A DNA stretch of 64,000 nucleotides, from the NCBI RefSeq assembly GCF_000935215.1, contig NZ_JXXD01000231.1, positions 18,381 to 82,380 on the forward strand, written 5' to 3'. The notes under the pieces were generated by a model. It had not been told where the DNA came from, did not search any database, and worked only from the letters and a program-made list of their open reading frames with translations. Of this stretch, positions 1 to 9,789 are shown in pieces. A program made the translations under genes and the position numbers. Source of the DNA: Stutzerimonas stutzeri. GTDB lineage: Bacteria; Pseudomonadota; Gammaproteobacteria; Pseudomonadales; Pseudomonadaceae. Within the stretch, counting starts at the first letter, position 1. Every line of letters starts with the position of its first letter.

Positions 1-498
1 CTCAGGCAAAGCATTTGCCGCAGCAGCGAGCACCAACGTGTCATCGAGCCGCAGAATTCCACCTGTCAACGCATCGGGGCCACCCCGCCGGGCTTGCTCT
101 AACAGCCCATCCAACCCAACGCCGAGCCGCTGAAGCAGATCGCTGTCCCGCACTGCCTCGGAAGTGAGCGCCTGAGTTTTTTCGACGCCGGAGCCAAACA
201 CCATAAGGGCATCGAAATCGAGGCTGTAAAAAAGCACGTCTGGAGCCGCCATCTTAGCTCGCGATTGCGGATCGGTTGAGGCGTTATTGAGCGTGACGAA
301 TGCGGCCATTCCCTGCCGAAGCATGGCCTGTCTGTGACTTAACGCCTTCTCTATCAAGAAATGGCTGTGCTCGATCACGTTACGGTCAAGCGTATCGGTC
401 ATTCGCTTAACGGAATAGGAGATAACAGACGATACAACCAGGAGCACGGCGAGCAGCAAAGGAAGCGAGCGGCGAAGGATTATCTGGCTAACACCCAT
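1..498 (-). CDS. CHASE4-like membrane sensor protein, N-terminal part
   Basis: Reading leftwards from an ATG at 498, the frame stays open for 166 codons to the window edge, so the gene is cut by the window. The N-terminus has one hydrophobic segment (about residues 8-27, rich in L and V). A predicted periplasmic stretch follows, starting with a helical region (NVIEHSHFLIEKALSHRQ). Its pattern resembles CHASE4 sensor domains, which are usually joined to GGDEF/EAL or histidine kinase modules. The output domain lies outside the window, so the activity is unknown. It is divergent from the chemoreceptor fragment. The family call is by eye and moderate; the reading frame itself looks solid. Confidence 0.6.
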   Translation of the reverse strand, partial: MGVSQIILRRSLPLLLAVLLVVSSVISYSVKRMTDTLDRNVIEHSHFLIEKALSHRQAMLRQGMAAFVTLNNASTDPQSRAKMAAPDVLFYSLDFDALMVFGSGVEKTQALTSEAVRDSDLLQRLGVGLDGLLEQARRGGPDALTGGILRLDDTLVLAAAANALPE

Positions 499-518
499 GA
501 AATACCTGTTGTTTTTAA

Positions 519-1310
519 GAGCTGTACCGCCTGACCCAAGGCTCCGAGGAAAACGCAAAGTCCCAACAACATCACACGGACTCGATCAGCCGTGACATCC
601 ATACCATGACCAGCAGCATTCATGAGGTAGCGCAGCGTTCGCGCCAAGCCTCCGATGAGGCCGGCTCCGCTTCGCGCCAGGCCGTCACGGCCAGCAAGAA
701 CATCGGCAACCTTTCAAGCAGTATCAGTGATTTGGGCGACAGCGTGATGGGTGCCGTTCGTGCAATGCAACAGCTCGAAGAAGAAACCCAGGAAGTCGGC
801 TCGGTGTTGACGGTGATCCGCAGTATCGCCGAACAAACCAATCTGCTCGCATTGAACGCTGCCATCGAGGCCGCCCGAGCCGGCGAGCAGGGACGTGGCT
901 TTGCGGTGGTCGCCGACGAAGTACGCAACCTGGCGCAAAAAACCGCCGCCTCGACCGCGGAGATCCAGCAAATCATCCAGCGGTTACAGAACAGCGCCAA
1001 TACCGTGCTTAACGTTATGACAGTCAACGGTAATAAATCCCGCGAAAGCATTGAGCATTCGATCGAGGCGACTCAGCTACTCGAAACCATCGCGCAGACG
1101 GTCAGCAAGATCGACGAGCTCAACGCAGGCATTGCTCGCCATACACAAGAGCAGATCGGTCTGTCCGAATCGATTCAAAAAGAAACAGAAGTGTTGCAGC
1201 AGGATGCACAAGCAACCGCAAACGGGGCCGAAGCCACGGCTCGTCTCGGCGAGCAACTGGTAGGTACGGGAGATCACCTACGCCAGGCAACCGCCCAATT
1301 CCGCGTTTAA
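519..1310 (+). pseudogene. Decapitated methyl-accepting chemotaxis protein (signalling domain only)
   Basis: This encodes the cytoplasmic signalling domain of a methyl-accepting chemotaxis protein. The conserved hairpin tip is plain ([34 protein letters not shown] across 846-947 or so), with long coiled-coil arms on both sides. No sensor domain, membrane segment or HAMP is present. The MCP-like reading continues upstream of the first ATG (606) to about 531, then meets a stop at 516-518, so the 5' half has been lost rather than never present. The opposite-strand sensor gene begins only about 20 bp away, which places the rearrangement breakpoint there. A soluble fragment could still be made from ATG 606, but I read it as a remnant. 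The downstream porin and binding protein may have been its original partners. Confidence 0.75.
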
Positions 1311-1337
1311 ATTTATAATCCTGGAGCAGTACGAACA

Positions 1338-2393
1338 ATGAACAAACTCAATCTCTTGGGCGTAGCCATCTGCCTGGCCAGTACTTCAGCGTTCGCCTTG
1401 GACCAAGGTGAATACCGATTCAACGGCTTTGGCACTGCCGCCATCAGCCGCGTCGGTGGGGTAGACGATGCGAAGGGCTATGGCATTTCCGGCCAGACCA
1501 CGGACTCCTGGCGCGGCGACCAGCTGTCCAAGCTCGGCGGACAATTCTCCTACGGCCTCACCGACCAACTGAGCGCTACTATTCAGACCGTCGCCAAACC
1601 TGAGCAGGACGACTGGCGTCTACAGCTGGAATGGGCGTACCTGGCTTACGCGGTCAGCAATCAATTCACAGTCCGTGCTGGCCGCTTGCGCCCGGGCGCG
1701 TTCATGTTTTCCGAGACGCTGGACGTCGGTTACACCTACCCATGGCTGCGCCTGCCGGACGAAGTTTACAGCCAGATGCCGATTACCAATTACGAAGGCG
1801 CAGATGCCCTATACAGCCTTCCGCTTTCCTTCGGTACGCTGAATTTTCAAGCCAGTTACGGCCAAGCAGTAAACCGCAATATCTTCATTCATGGTCTCGA
1901 TGCCCGTCTAGACGTGGATTACAAAAAGCTGCTGACCGGCAGCGTGAGCCTGGCGACCAACGACATCGGGACGTTCCGATACAGTTATACCGAGTCCACT
2001 CTGAGCGGGGATCAAAGCGACGAGTTCAAGGGCAAATTCATGTCCTTTGGCCATCAGTACGACAACGGCAGCTGGGTCACTAACGCAGAAATCATCAACC
2101 GCCGCAGCCCGCTGGGCGAGCACGACGCGTTCTACATCATGGCCGGTCACCGCTTCGGTGACCTTTTGCCTCACGTTACCTATGCCCAGCATGACGAAAG
2201 CGACGCTGGCCGCGACTCGTCATGGGCGTTTGGCCTGAACTACAGCCTGAACGCCAACGTTACGCTCAAGAGCGAATACAAACGCGTCGAATCCACCCGG
2301 AACTACAACGGCAACTTTGTGCCGGCGTATAACACTGCCGAGCCAACGTTCGACGGCGACATCTTCAGCATCGGCGCTGACTTCGTATTCTAA
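1338..2393 (+). CDS. Outer-membrane porin
   Basis: The protein has 351 residues with a clear Sec signal peptide ending in SAFA (about residue 20). Beta-barrel-like sequence follows, with alternating aromatic/polar strands rich in Y, G, N and D. It ends in a C-terminal phenylalanine (ADFVF), the usual recognition signal for barrel assembly. It looks like the general Gram-negative porin group found beside small PstS-like binding proteins in Pseudomonas. It lies 27 bp after the chemoreceptor remnant, and the next gene starts 11 bp downstream behind an AGAGGAGC ribosome site, so the two are probably co-transcribed. The substrate cannot be told from sequence; a phosphate or oxyanion role is only suggested by the neighbour. 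Confidence 0.75.
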   Translation: MNKLNLLGVAICLASTSAFALDQGEYRFNGFGTAAISRVGGVDDAKGYGISGQTTDSWRGDQLSKLGGQFSYGLTDQLSATIQTVAKPEQDDWRLQLEWAYLAYAVSNQFTVRAGRLRPGAFMFSETLDVGYTYPWLRLPDEVYSQMPITNYEGADALYSLPLSFGTLNFQASYGQAVNRNIFIHGLDARLDVDYKKLLTGSVSLATNDIGTFRYSYTESTLSGDQSDEFKGKFMSFGHQYDNGSWVTNAEIINRRSPLGEHDAFYIMAGHRFGDLLPHVTYAQHDESDAGRDSSWAFGLNYSLNANVTLKSEYKRVESTRNYNGNFVPAYNTAEPTFDGDIFSIGADFVF

Positions 2394-2404
2394 GAGGAGC
2401 CAAC

Positions 2405-2812
2405 ATGAATCGTTTCACTCAAAAGACTCTCGCCGCCGCTCTGCTAAGCCTGGCTTCTGCCATGGCGCACGCCGAGGTGGCCGTGATCGTCAATCCGGGC
2501 GCAACCAAAGCGCCCTCACAGGCAGAAGTGGCAAATATCTTTCTCGGCAGGGACAAAACCTTAAGCGGCATCGACCAGAAAGACTGGAATCCCACCAAGG
2601 AAAAATTCTACTCCGCCGTCACCAGCAAGAACGAAGCCCAGCTGAAGTCCTACTGGTCGGGCCTGGTATTCACCGGTAAGGGCCAGCCCCTGCCGGCCGA
2701 AGCCGGCGACTCGGCGGTTGTGGCCAAAGTCGCCGCCGAAGCCGACGCTATCGGCTATGTCGACAGCGCCGCGGTCAATGATTCAGTGAAGGTGCTGTTC
2801 ACCCTGCCCTGA
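2405..2812 (+). CDS. Small PstS-like periplasmic binding protein
   Basis: This is a 135-residue secreted protein with a signal peptide ending at AMAHA (about residue 19), then the EVAVIVNPG start typical of short PstS-like phosphate-binding homologues. At under half the length of a true PstS it can form only a reduced binding fold. No ABC permease or ATPase is adjacent, so it is unlikely to feed a transporter directly. Such small proteins commonly sit next to a porin and a chemoreceptor or cyclic-di-GMP sensor, as here. That suggests a sensing or scavenging role (inference). A terminator-like hairpin follows at 2906. Confidence 0.7.
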   Translation: MNRFTQKTLAAALLSLASAMAHAEVAVIVNPGATKAPSQAEVANIFLGRDKTLSGIDQKDWNPTKEKFYSAVTSKNEAQLKSYWSGLVFTGKGQPLPAEAGDSAVVAKVAAEADAIGYVDSAAVNDSVKVLFTLP

Positions 2813-2905
2813 CACATTTTGTGTTTTGATTTGCGGCCCTGAGAGACTCTGGCGCGATGTAGCACTTAATGGCTGCAGCGTTTCCCCCAGCCCCAATCTT
2901 TAAGA

Positions 2906-2936
2906 CGCCCGGTGCAGTGCATCGGGCGGTTTGTGT
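2906..2936 (+). terminator. Rho-independent terminator after porin/binding-protein operon
   Basis: The stem CGCCCGGTGCA / TGCATCGGGCG has one G-T pair and a very short loop (2906-2928), followed by GTTTGTGT. It lies 94 bp after the binding-protein stop codon. The stretch from here to 3145 contains no gene I can support. Confidence 0.6.
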
Positions 2937-3145
2937 ATTCAGAACGAGGTCGAGGCTGCTCTAACTTTGGGGATGCCGCGATTAGCAATGTCTGGACGCC
3001 GTCAGCATGTTTCATTCAATTTAGCGAGGCAGCCGCTTGTTCGCTTTGATCGCCGTTGCGCTATGCAGCCTTCAGCCGCTTCGGTTGTATGCCATGCCAG
3101 TGCGGTCCCGACGTTGGTAATGGCAATACTATGGCAAACCGACAT

Positions 3146-3808
3146 CTAATTCAGCCCGCTGCCCCTACTCACCTCTGGCTGCAGAAGCTCAAGCAGCAGT
3201 TGCCTATGCGCCTCCCGCAACTGTACAAGCGATATTGACGGGTCGCCTCTGGATAACATTGAAGAGTTCAGCCATAGCAATGCGGGAGCGAGCGCCAGCG
3301 GGAAAAAGTGCTCGGTCAAGACACCTGGGCGAATGACCCCGCGTTCTATGTTGCGCTGGATGATGAGCTGCGCCCGCTCCCGTAATCCGCGCGCAACTTC
3401 CTCTCGCCAATGCCGGACCAGTGCAGGTGCTCTGGCACTTTCGGCTAGGAGCAGTCGGTAGACCGATATGGTAGCGGGGGAGTCAAACGTCGCGTAAAGG
3501 CGATCAAGGTACACGTCTACTAGCTCCGGCAAAGTCAAATCTTCGTCCGGGAGCCAGCCTTGGAAATCACAAAGCTGCTTGGTCATACGTTCGAGCAAGG
3601 CATGAAAGATCTCTTCCTTGCTTTTAAAGTGCGCGTAAATTCCTGCCTTTGACATTCCCGCGTATTCCGCTAGACGCTCCATCGACACGGCGTTGTATGT
3701 CCGATCCGAGAATTCAACCAGAGCCGCGTCCAATATTTCCTCTTTCCTAGCTGCCGAGGACAAGTAGCGGCGCTTCTCTGTGACGACGTCTTCTTTCCTG
3801 GCTGGCAT
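3146..3808 (-). CDS. TetR-family transcriptional regulator
   Basis: This is a 220-residue TetR/AcrR repressor. The N-terminal HTH is clear: KEEILDAALVEF (helix 1), then MERLAEYAGMSKAGIYAHFK (recognition region, about residues 44-63). The C-terminal ligand domain is diverged, as usual. It is divergent from the efflux operon that begins at 4433, with promoter-like elements and an inverted repeat between them, so it probably represses that operon in the absence of an inducing compound. The inducer cannot be predicted. Confidence 0.85.
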   Translation of the reverse strand: MPARKEDVVTEKRRYLSSAARKEEILDAALVEFSDRTYNAVSMERLAEYAGMSKAGIYAHFKSKEEIFHALLERMTKQLCDFQGWLPDEDLTLPELVDVYLDRLYATFDSPATISVYRLLLAESARAPALVRHWREEVARGLRERAQLIIQRNIERGVIRPGVLTEHFFPLALAPALLWLNSSMLSRGDPSISLVQLREAHRQLLLELLQPEVSRGSGLN

Positions 3809-3942
3809 TCAAAGCCCCTTTCCAAATTTGAAAAATGTTCTCACGGGATGGCCACCGACTCCACCGAAAACAACCTTGATCCCGCCCAGACAATTTCCGT
3901 CAACCGGTATCAACGAGCCGCCCCAGGGGTTGCGGAGGAGGA

Positions 3943-4017
3943 ATTGTATCGCACTGTTAAAAACAACCGCCTGGTCGTTTTTTTTAAAAAAACCTATAAT
4001 GATGAGAAATACGACCA
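3943..4017. promoter_or_regulatory. Divergent promoter region with inverted repeat TGGTCGT/ACGACCA
   Basis: An AT-rich block lies between tetR and the efflux operon. On the plus strand TATAAT is at 3995-4000. A weak -35 (TGGTCG, 3972-3977) lies 17 nt upstream and overlaps the left arm of an inverted repeat (TGGTCGT 3972-3978; ACGACCA 4011-4017). On the minus strand TACAAT (about 3943-3948) could serve tetR. The repeat brackets the plus-strand -10, a position suited to TetR repression. The efflux gene start is about 430 bp further on, so a long leader or a second promoter is implied. Confidence 0.4.
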
Positions 4018-4150
4018 AAAGAGCGCCTCGTCGACCAGCCGCTAAGACCCGGATGCATACACAATTAACGGAGATGCCGTGGGTTTTATCAAACTTGCGA
4101 GAAAGAAAAGCTGGTGGCGGGCGTGAGCCACACTCCGTGCAAGGGTGAAC

Positions 4151-4378
4151 CTACATGCCATGCAATAGGCTGCACTGGCCCTTCGGCGAATCCAACACCA
4201 ACAAACCTCCTTTTTCACCGTGTTCTGAACGTTGGTGTCGACAGGCGTAATACAAGGTGCGCACAGCCATCAAGGCCCCGCTCGATTGCGGCAGACCTTC
4301 ATGATCGAAGTGCCGAATTACTGCATGCGCGCTCATCGATGCCAAAGCGAGCGCCGCCATCAGCACGCCTCTACACAT
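4151..4378 (-). CDS. Possible small secreted protein
   Basis: A 75-codon frame lies in the leader of the efflux operon, antisense to it. Its start resembles a signal peptide (GVLMAALALASMSAHA), followed by a short polar region with two cysteines. A purine-rich stretch precedes the internal ATG at about 4360. I recognise no family. It may be a genuine small periplasmic protein, or chance coding potential in a 624-bp gap otherwise lacking genes. Confidence 0.25.
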   Translation of the reverse strand: MCRGVLMAALALASMSAHAVIRHFDHEGLPQSSGALMAVRTLYYACRHQRSEHGEKGGLLVLDSPKGQCSLLHGM

Positions 4379-4432
4379 GGACGCCTGCCGCTCTACAACC
4401 AGACCCCATTAGGCCCGATACCCGTACGGAAC

Positions 4433-5926
4433 ATGACCATGCCTCCAGCTTCTCTCTTGTTTCCTGAGTTCAGATTGCGCACTGCCACGCTGGCACTGAG
4501 CGCCGTCGCACTAACCGGCTGCATGTCGCTCGCTCCTGCTCCTAATACGCCACCGCTGCCAGCACCCAAGGTTTGGCCTAGTCATCTTGAATCGAGCACA
4601 GACGGCGCCCATGCGGGAGAACTGGCCTGGCAGGCGTACTTCACGGATCCCTTGCTGCAACGCCTTATCGAGACTGCACTGGAGAACAACCGCGATCTGC
4701 GCCTGGCCGCGCTGCGTGTCGAGGAAGCCAGCGCCGCATTCCGCATTCAGCGCTCGGATCGATTTCCTGCCGTGGGCGTGGGCGCCCAGGGTGGACGCGC
4801 CCGCGTCCCTGGCGATCTGAACATGTCGGGCAGATCGCATGTGGGTGGCGAGTATCGGGCCGAGGTGGGTTTAAGCACTTGGGAGTTGGATCTGTGGGGC
4901 CGAGTTCGTAATCTGGAAGACGCCGCCCTGCAAACCTGGCTGGCTACCGATGCAGCGCGCCGGGCTGTCCACCTAGCGTTGATCGCCCAGGTGGCGGACG
5001 GTTATCTTGGCTTGCGCGAGATCGACGAGCGCGTGGCTATCGCGCGGAAAACCGTGACAACCCGCGAGGAGTCCTATCGCATTTTCCGGCGTCGTGTCGA
5101 AGTCGGCTCGACCTCGACGCTGGATCTCACCCAAGTCCAGACCCTCCTGAACCAGGCTCAGGCGCTACTAACCCAGCTTGAGCAAGCTCGCGCCACGCAA
5201 CTGCACGCGTTGGCGCTGCTGGTGGGCGCCGATCCTGGCTCGCTGCCTGCTAAGGCTCTCTTCGATGAAACGACGGTGCTGGCCGAACTTCGGGCTGGTT
5301 TGCCCTCGGAGCTGCTGGTCAGTCGCCCGGACATCATTTCCGCCGAACACCAATTGCGTGCTGGCGATGCCAACATCGGCGCGGCCCGTGCAGCGTTCTT
5401 ACCGCGCATCGCGCTGACTGGCAGCTTCGGCACGGCCAGCAGCGATCTCAATGGCCTGTTCGATTCAGGTAGTCGTGCCTGGACCTTCATGCCCACGTTG
5501 TCGATGCCCATCTTCGATGGCGGCCGGCGGCGCGCCAACCTGGAACTGAGCGAAGTGCGTCGCGATATCGCCGTGGCCGGATACGAGAAGACCATTCAAA
5601 CGGCCTTTCGCGAGGTGGCTGATGCCCTAAGCGCCAAGTACTGGTTGGCTGAACAGTTGACAATCCAGGGAGCCAACCTGGAAACGCAAAGCGAACGCGC
5701 ACGACTAGCCCAGTTGCGCTATGACAACGGCTCGGCTGCTTTCCTAGAGGTGCTGGACGCCCAACGCGATCTGCTGGGTGCCCAGCAACAACTGGTACAG
5801 GCGCGCCGCGCGCTGCTGTCCAGCCAGGTAGCGCTGTATGCCGCGCTCGGCGGCGGCACCCTCGCCGCATCCAACGAGGTAGACGGTGCAACCTCGACTC
5901 CCGCCTCCATCCCATCAACCCGCTAA
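4433..5926 (+). CDS. Outer-membrane efflux lipoprotein (OprM/NodT family)
   Basis: This is the TolC-like exit duct of a tripartite pump. I place the start at ATG 4433 because the signal sequence that follows carries a lipobox (VALTGC); the frame is open upstream but that extension has no signal character. The two OEP repeats are visible: the first contains [21 protein letters not shown], the second [28 protein letters not shown]. That is the usual NodT layout, and 497 residues is normal length. It is the first gene of an operon with a YhiI-like adaptor, an RbbA-like ABC protein and a YhhJ-like permease. Confidence 0.85.
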   Translation: MTMPPASLLFPEFRLRTATLALSAVALTGCMSLAPAPNTPPLPAPKVWPSHLESSTDGAHAGELAWQAYFTDPLLQRLIETALENNRDLRLAALRVEEASAAFRIQRSDRFPAVGVGAQGGRARVPGDLNMSGRSHVGGEYRAEVGLSTWELDLWGRVRNLEDAALQTWLATDAARRAVHLALIAQVADGYLGLREIDERVAIARKTVTTREESYRIFRRRVEVGSTSTLDLTQVQTLLNQAQALLTQLEQARATQLHALALLVGADPGSLPAKALFDETTVLAELRAGLPSELLVSRPDIISAEHQLRAGDANIGAARAAFLPRIALTGSFGTASSDLNGLFDSGSRAWTFMPTLSMPIFDGGRRRANLELSEVRRDIAVAGYEKTIQTAFREVADALSAKYWLAEQLTIQGANLETQSERARLAQLRYDNGSAAFLEVLDAQRDLLGAQQQLVQARRALLSSQVALYAALGGGTLAASNEVDGATSTPASIPSTR

Positions 5927-5940
5927 GGCACGCCGAACCC

Positions 5941-7020
5941 ATGACCTTCTCACCCTCTCTCAAGAAAAAACTCCTGGTCGTTGCCGCTGCAGCGGTTGTC
6001 GTCGCGCTGGCCTGGTGGGGCTGGACGAAGTTTGCCGACAGCGGACCCGGCGAAGGCTTTGTCAGCGGTAACGGCCGCATCGAAGCCACCGAAATCGACA
6101 TCGCCACCAAGCTGCCCGGACGTATCGAAGACATACTGGTGCGTGAAGGTGATTTCGTCGCGGCGGGCCAGCCACTGGCCAGGATGCAACTGGAAACGCT
6201 TGAGGCGCAGCGCGACGAAGCCTTCGCCATGCGTGAACAGGCCGAGCATTCTGTGACCGCAGCACAGGCCCAGGTGGCGCTGCGTGAAGCCGACGTGGTT
6301 GCGGCGCAGGCACTCGTCGGTCAGCGCGAGTCGGAGCTCGATGCCGCGCAACGGCGGCTGAAACGTTCGCAGACATTGTCCCAAGAAGGCGCCGCCTCGA
6401 TACAAGAATTGGACGATGACCGGGCGCGCGTGCGGGGCGCACAGGCGACGCTCGCGGCCAGCAAAGCACAGACCGCCGCTGCCCGCGCCGCGGTCGAGGC
6501 CGCCAAAGCGCAGTTGGTCGGCGCAAGGTCCAGCGTGTCCGCTGCCACGGCCAGCATCAATCGCATCGAAGCGGACATCCGCGACAGCGAACTGCGTGCC
6601 CCGCGCGACGGACGGGTTCAGGTTCGCGTGGCGCAACCCGGCGAGGTGCTCGGAGCCGGCGGACGTGTCCTGAACCTGATCGACCTGTCGGACGTGTACA
6701 TCACCTTCTTCCTGCCCGAGACCGTGGCCGGCCGCGTCGCGCTGGGCACCGAGGTACGCATCATTCTGGATGCCGCGCCGGAGTTTGTTATTCCAGCGAG
6801 CGTTTCCTTCGTCGCCAGTGTGGCGCAATTTACTCCCAAGACGGTAGAAACCGCGAGCGAGCGGCAGAAACTGATGTTCCGCGTGCGCGGGCAGATTTCC
6901 CAGGATCTGCTGCGTGAACACCTGGATCAGGTCAAGACCGGGCTGCCCGGCGTGGCCTGGGTCAAGCTCGACGCCAATGCCGAGTGGCCCGAGAACTTGT
7001 CCCTTCGCGTGCCGGAGTAA
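5941..7020 (+). CDS. yhiI: HlyD-family membrane-fusion protein, YhiI-like
   Basis: This 359-residue periplasmic adaptor has one N-terminal membrane anchor (about residues 8-27). The first lipoyl half follows ([18 protein letters not shown]), then a long Ala/Gln/Glu-rich coiled-coil hairpin (about residues 85-215), the second lipoyl half ([20 protein letters not shown]) and a beta-barrel domain. It resembles E. coli YhiI, whose gene precedes rbbA and yhhJ, and the gene order here matches. It starts 14 bp after the outer-membrane gene and ends 2 bp before the ABC gene. Its role is to bridge the inner-membrane ABC transporter to the duct. Confidence 0.85.
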   Translation: MTFSPSLKKKLLVVAAAAVVVALAWWGWTKFADSGPGEGFVSGNGRIEATEIDIATKLPGRIEDILVREGDFVAAGQPLARMQLETLEAQRDEAFAMREQAEHSVTAAQAQVALREADVVAAQALVGQRESELDAAQRRLKRSQTLSQEGAASIQELDDDRARVRGAQATLAASKAQTAAARAAVEAAKAQLVGARSSVSAATASINRIEADIRDSELRAPRDGRVQVRVAQPGEVLGAGGRVLNLIDLSDVYITFFLPETVAGRVALGTEVRIILDAAPEFVIPASVSFVASVAQFTPKTVETASERQKLMFRVRGQISQDLLREHLDQVKTGLPGVAWVKLDANAEWPENLSLRVPE

Positions 7021-7022
7021 GT

Positions 7023-9788
7023 ATGAGCCACAGTGCGCAACCCATGACCGTTGCAAGCGTCAGACAGGTGCGCTTGCGTTACGGCAACGTCATGGCCCTG
7101 GATGGCATTGACCTGGACATTCCCGCCGGGCGGATGGTCGGCCTGATTGGCCCCGACGGCGTAGGCAAGTCGAGTCTGCTCTCATTGCTGGCTGGCGTAC
7201 GTATCATCCAGGAGGGCACGGTCGAGGTGCTGGGTGGCGACATGGCCAGCAAGGCCCATCGCAAGCAGGTATGCCCGCGCATCGCCTACATGCCGCAGGG
7301 ACTGGGCAAGAACCTGTATCCGACGCTCTCGGTCGAGGAAAATCTGCAGTTCTTCGCGCGGCTGTTCGGTCATGGCGCCGCGGAACGCCGCCAGCGTATC
7401 GACGAACTGACTCAGGCCACTGGCCTGCTCAAATTCCTGGAGCGCCCGGCAGGCAAGCTCTCCGGGGGCATGAAGCAGAAACTCGGCCTGTGCTGCGCAC
7501 TGATTCACGACCCGGACTTCCTGATTCTCGATGAGCCGACGACCGGCGTGGACCCGCTGGCGCGCGCGCAGTTCTGGGATCTAATTGACCGGATCCGCGC
7601 CGATCGCCCCGGCATGAGCGTGATCGTGGCCACCGCCTACATGGATGAGGCCCAGCGCTTCGACTGGCTGGCGGCCATCGACGACGGCAATGTCCTCGCC
7701 ACCGGCACACCGCAGGAGTTGCTCGAAAGAACAAGCAGCCTGAACCTGGAAGAGGCATTCATCCGCCTGCTCCCGGAAGAGAAAAAGCGCGGACACCAAG
7801 CGGTAGTCATTCCCCCTTTGCCGGATGACGGCGCGGACGATATCGCCATCGAAGCCGAGGAGCTGACCATGCGCTTTGGCGACTTCATCGCCGTCGATAG
7901 CGTCTCCTTTCGCATCCGGCGCGGCGAAATCTTCGGCTTCCTCGGCTCCAACGGTTGTGGCAAGTCCACCACCATGAAGATGCTCACCGGCCTGCTGCCG
8001 GCGAGCGCGGGTCGGGCCTGGCTGTTCGGTCACGAAGTCGATCCGCATGATCTGGACACCCGTCGCCGCGTCGGCTACATGTCGCAAGCGTTCTCGCTCT
8101 ATAGCGAAATCACGGTACGGCAAAACCTGGAATTGCACGCCAAGCTCTTCAGCGTGCCCCCGAAGGACATTCCCGGCCGCGTGGATGAGATGGTGGAGCG
8201 CTTCGGGCTGGTGGACGTCCTCGACAGCCTGCCGGCCAGCCTGCCTTTGGGCATACGGCAGCGTTTATCGCTGGCCGTTGCCATGGTGCACAAGCCCGAG
8301 CTGCTGATTCTGGACGAGCCGACCTCCGGCGTCGATCCGGTGGCGCGCGATGCGTTCTGGCGGCTGCTTATCGAGCTGTCGCGGCGCGACCGGGTAACGG
8401 TCTTCATTTCCACACACTTCATGAACGAGGCCGAACGCTGCGACCGCATGTCGATGATGCATGCGGGCAAGGTGCTGGACAGCGACGTGCCCGCAAGACT
8501 GGTCGAGAAGCGCGGCGCCAAATCCCTTGAAGAGGCCTTCATCGGCTACCTCCTCGAAGCCGAGGGCGGCGGCCCAGTCACCCCGCTCAGCCAGCCGGAG
8601 GCCGCTAATCACGAGAATCAACCCTCTGCGGCGCCTGCTGAGCACGGCGGGAACGGCGCCGGCGGTTTCAGTCTGCAGCGCATGTTCAGCTATCTGTGGC
8701 GTGAGACGCTCGAACTGCAGCGGGACCCTGTACGTGCCACACTGGCGTTGGGCGGTTCACTGCTGCTGATGTTCGTGATCGGCTTCGGCATCACCATGGA
8801 CGTAGAGGACCTGAGCTATGCGGTACTCGATCGCGACCAGACCACCCTAAGCCAAAGCTACACGCTGAACCTCGCCGGCTCGCGCTACTTCACCGAGCAC
8901 GCACCGATCGTCGACTACGAGGACCTCGACCGGCGTATGCGCAGCGGGGAGCTGTCGCTGGCCATCGAAATCCCCCCTGGCTTCAGCCGCGATGTGTTGC
9001 GGGGCCAGAACGTACAGATAGGTGCCTGGATCGACGGCGCTATGCCGCAACGCGCGGAGACCGTCCAAGGCTACGTCCAGGGCATGCACCAGCACTGGCT
9101 GCTAGCTCAGGCTAGCGAACGCGGCGGCGCCAGTGCAGCCAGTAATGCGAGCGTCGAGACACGCTTTCGCTACAACCCCGATGTCAAGAGCCTGCCGGCT
9201 ATGGTGCCGGCGGTAATCCCTCTGCTGCTGCTCATGTTGCCGGCGATGCTGACTGCGCTGGCGGTGGTGCGCGAGAAGGAGACGGGCTCGATCACCAATC
9301 TCTACGTGACGCCGGTCACGCGCATCGAGTTCCTGCTTGGCAAGCAACTGCCCTATGTCGGTCTGGCCATGGTGAACTTCCTGCTGATGAGCCTGCTCGC
9401 GGTCACCGTCTTCGGTGTGCCGGTCACGGGCAGCTTCTTCACCCTGTCGCTGGCCGCGCTGATCTTCTCCTTCGCCGCGACAGGCATGGGGCTGCTGGCC
9501 TCGGCCGTCACGCGCAGCCAGATCGCCGCCATGTTCTTTGCCATGATCGGCACCATCATTCCGGCCACCCAGTTCGCCGGCCTGAGGGATCCCGTGTCCT
9601 CGCTTGAAGGCTCCAGCAAGTTCATCGGGCAGATCTATCCCGCCACGCACATGATCTCCATCAGCCGTGGCGTGTTCAACAAATCACTCGGCCTGGCCGA
9701 CCTGACGGGGCCGCTGTGGTCGATGCTCATTTCGGTTCCGGTCATTCTCGGCGTGGCTGTTTTGCTACTCAAGAAGCAGGAGCGTTGA
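7023..9788 (+). CDS. rbbA: ABC transporter with two ATPase cassettes fused to a permease (RbbA-like)
   Basis: The product has 921 residues from ATG 7023. Cassette 1 has Walker [10 protein letters not shown] (about residues 43-51), signature LSGGMKQKL and Walker [12 protein letters not shown]. Cassette 2 has Walker [10 protein letters not shown] (about 315), a signature degenerate to LPLGIRQRL, and Walker [13 protein letters not shown]. An ABC-2 type membrane domain with about six hydrophobic segments fills the last 370 residues. This order is that of E. coli RbbA/YhiH, and yhiI and yhhJ homologues flank it. E. coli RbbA has been linked to ribosomes, but the operon with an adaptor and duct argues for export. 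The altered second signature suggests that one ATP site is weak. Confidence 0.85.
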   Translation: MSHSAQPMTVASVRQVRLRYGNVMALDGIDLDIPAGRMVGLIGPDGVGKSSLLSLLAGVRIIQEGTVEVLGGDMASKAHRKQVCPRIAYMPQGLGKNLYPTLSVEENLQFFARLFGHGAAERRQRIDELTQATGLLKFLERPAGKLSGGMKQKLGLCCALIHDPDFLILDEPTTGVDPLARAQFWDLIDRIRADRPGMSVIVATAYMDEAQRFDWLAAIDDGNVLATGTPQELLERTSSLNLEEAFIRLLPEEKKRGHQAVVIPPLPDDGADDIAIEAEELTMRFGDFIAVDSVSFRIRRGEIFGFLGSNGCGKSTTMKMLTGLLPASAGRAWLFGHEVDPHDLDTRRRVGYMSQAFSLYSEITVRQNLELHAKLFSVPPKDIPGRVDEMVERFGLVDVLDSLPASLPLGIRQRLSLAVAMVHKPELLILDEPTSGVDPVARDAFWRLLIELSRRDRVTVFISTHFMNEAERCDRMSMMHAGKVLDSDVPARLVEKRGAKSLEEAFIGYLLEAEGGGPVTPLSQPEAANHENQPSAAPAEHGGNGAGGFSLQRMFSYLWRETLELQRDPVRATLALGGSLLLMFVIGFGITMDVEDLSYAVLDRDQTTLSQSYTLNLAGSRYFTEHAPIVDYEDLDRRMRSGELSLAIEIPPGFSRDVLRGQNVQIGAWIDGAMPQRAETVQGYVQGMHQHWLLAQASERGGASAASNASVETRFRYNPDVKSLPAMVPAVIPLLLLMLPAMLTALAVVREKETGSITNLYVTPVTRIEFLLGKQLPYVGLAMVNFLLMSLLAVTVFGVPVTGSFFTLSLAALIFSFAATGMGLLASAVTRSQIAAMFFAMIGTIIPATQFAGLRDPVSSLEGSSKFIGQIYPATHMISISRGVFNKSLGLADLTGPLWSMLISVPVILGVAVLLLKKQER

Positions 9789-9789
9789 G

